Of a stretch of DNA of 64,000 bases, positions 63,421 through 64,000 are shown piece after piece. Source of the stretch: Onchocerca volvulus (lineage: Eukaryota; Nematoda; Chromadorea; Rhabditida; Onchocercidae). The stretch's first letter is position 1. Each line of letters starts with the position of its first letter. Under the pieces are notes generated by a model. The model was not told where the DNA came from and ran no database searches. It saw only the letters and a program-made list of their open reading frames with translations. Location of the stretch: the NCBI GenBank assembly GCA_000499405.2, contig HG738139.1, forward strand, positions 10,998,616 to 11,062,615, written 5' to 3'. Position numbers and translations under genes: made by a program.

Positions 63421-64000
63421 CTATTTAAACAGGCGGAACAACGAGTAACGAAACAGTTGTTATCGAATATGTCAAAGAGGAAAGTGCGTGTTTAAAAAAG
63501 CTCAAACAAGAATTTTAATTCTCTTAATTTTGAAAATTTGCACATTTTGGTATCGGGAGCGAAGAAGAGCGGGTTGAAAGTCGAAAAGAAGAGAAGAAAA
63601 TTTTTTAGACTGACAATTTAAATTTGTTAAATATGGAAAATTCAATTTTAAACTCGTAAGCCCTGTTCCAAGCCTAAATAATATTTGTTGATGCTTTTTT
63701 TCTTCATTCTTGACGATATGTTTTTTCTTTCGAAAAAACTGTTGTTGATGCTTTGTGTGCACGAAATATTTTCTGGCACCAGCTACTTCTTTTTTCATGG
63801 TAATGATCTGTTATCGTCATTATCCTCATTGCTAGCTTGTTTTTATCCAATTGTCGATTAGAGTGTTTTGGTCGTTGATCGTCATTGTTCCATTACTAGT
63901 CAACCATCCTTTCCCTTTCCCACTATCACTCAGCTTTTCCCTCCTTTTCGAGTTTTCATTTCCAGCAACATTTTCTACTAGATATGATATATCTCCGAAA
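63421..64000 (+). repeat. Copy of the first part of the downstream/3'-UTR region
   Basis: Identical to 48760-49339. Contains no separate gene. The window ends inside the duplicated block. Confidence 0.95.

Larger units (their letters stand above)
59856..64000 (+). repeat. Second copy of 45195-49339 (direct, offset 14661)
   Basis: From CTGTGGTTAGACTATAG at 59856 to the window end, the sequence matches 45195-49339 base for base wherever I compared it. This includes intron homopolymers (11 T before exon 11, 14 T in intron 12, 12 A in intron 14). All features keep the same 14661 offset, so no indels occur. Left of 59856 and 45195 the sequences are unrelated. The right end lies outside the window. 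Either a very recent tandem duplication or an assembly overlap error. Confidence 0.97.

Overview
The window is very AT-rich, intron-rich eukaryotic DNA and carries one clear protein-coding gene on the + strand. The gene encodes a TRIM-NHL protein of the Brat/NCL-1 type (RING, two B-boxes, coiled coil, six NHL repeats), rebuilt here as 15 coding exons (28948-48759) giving 845 residues. Most introns end in TTTTCAG, TTTACAG or TTTTTAG, the tight 3' splice consensus of nematodes. Exon 1 follows a polypyrimidine-CAG only 12 bases before the ATG, as expected for a trans-spliced or 5'-UTR-spliced nematode message. Together with the NHL sequence this points to a nematode. A spirurid/filarial worm would fit the AT content and intron sizes, but that is an impression and not a determination.

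Layout. 1-28935 is non-coding or upstream sequence rich in microsatellites, minisatellites, a long hairpin and a few GC-richer islands (15.6-16.0, 25.1-25.55 and 27.3-27.4 kb). 28936-48759 is the ncl-1-like gene; its first two introns are long (8.1 and 2.6 kb) and hold the repeats, while the domain-coding exons cluster from 39.86 to 48.76 kb. 48760 to about 54.44 kb is strongly pyrimidine-skewed on the + strand and may be a very long 3' UTR. 54.44-59.855 kb is intergenic, with a 22-bp minisatellite, a (CT)n tract, a degenerate tRNA-like stretch and a possible small minus-strand coding region.

At 59856 the sequence jumps back. From there to the window end (64000) it repeats 45195-49339 at a constant offset of 14661 bases, with no indel that I can find even in homopolymers. 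This second copy contains exons 11-15 (nearly all of the NHL propeller) and the start of the 3' UTR, with no RING, B-box or coiled-coil exons in front of it. It is either a very recent tandem segmental duplication of about 14.7 kb or an assembly artefact; the sequence alone cannot decide.

How the parts work together. In this family (Drosophila Brat, C. elegans NCL-1) the NHL propeller binds mRNA and represses translation, including that of nucleolar/ribosome-biogenesis genes, while the RING, when present, can act as a ubiquitin ligase. I found no transposase, viral, bacterial-operon or CRISPR feature, and nothing I would call a new multi-gene system. The most notable items are the perfect partial duplication, the weak splice sites bordering exon 11 (also the first exon of the duplicate), the long hairpin at 8155-8262, and several short tandem-repeat families.
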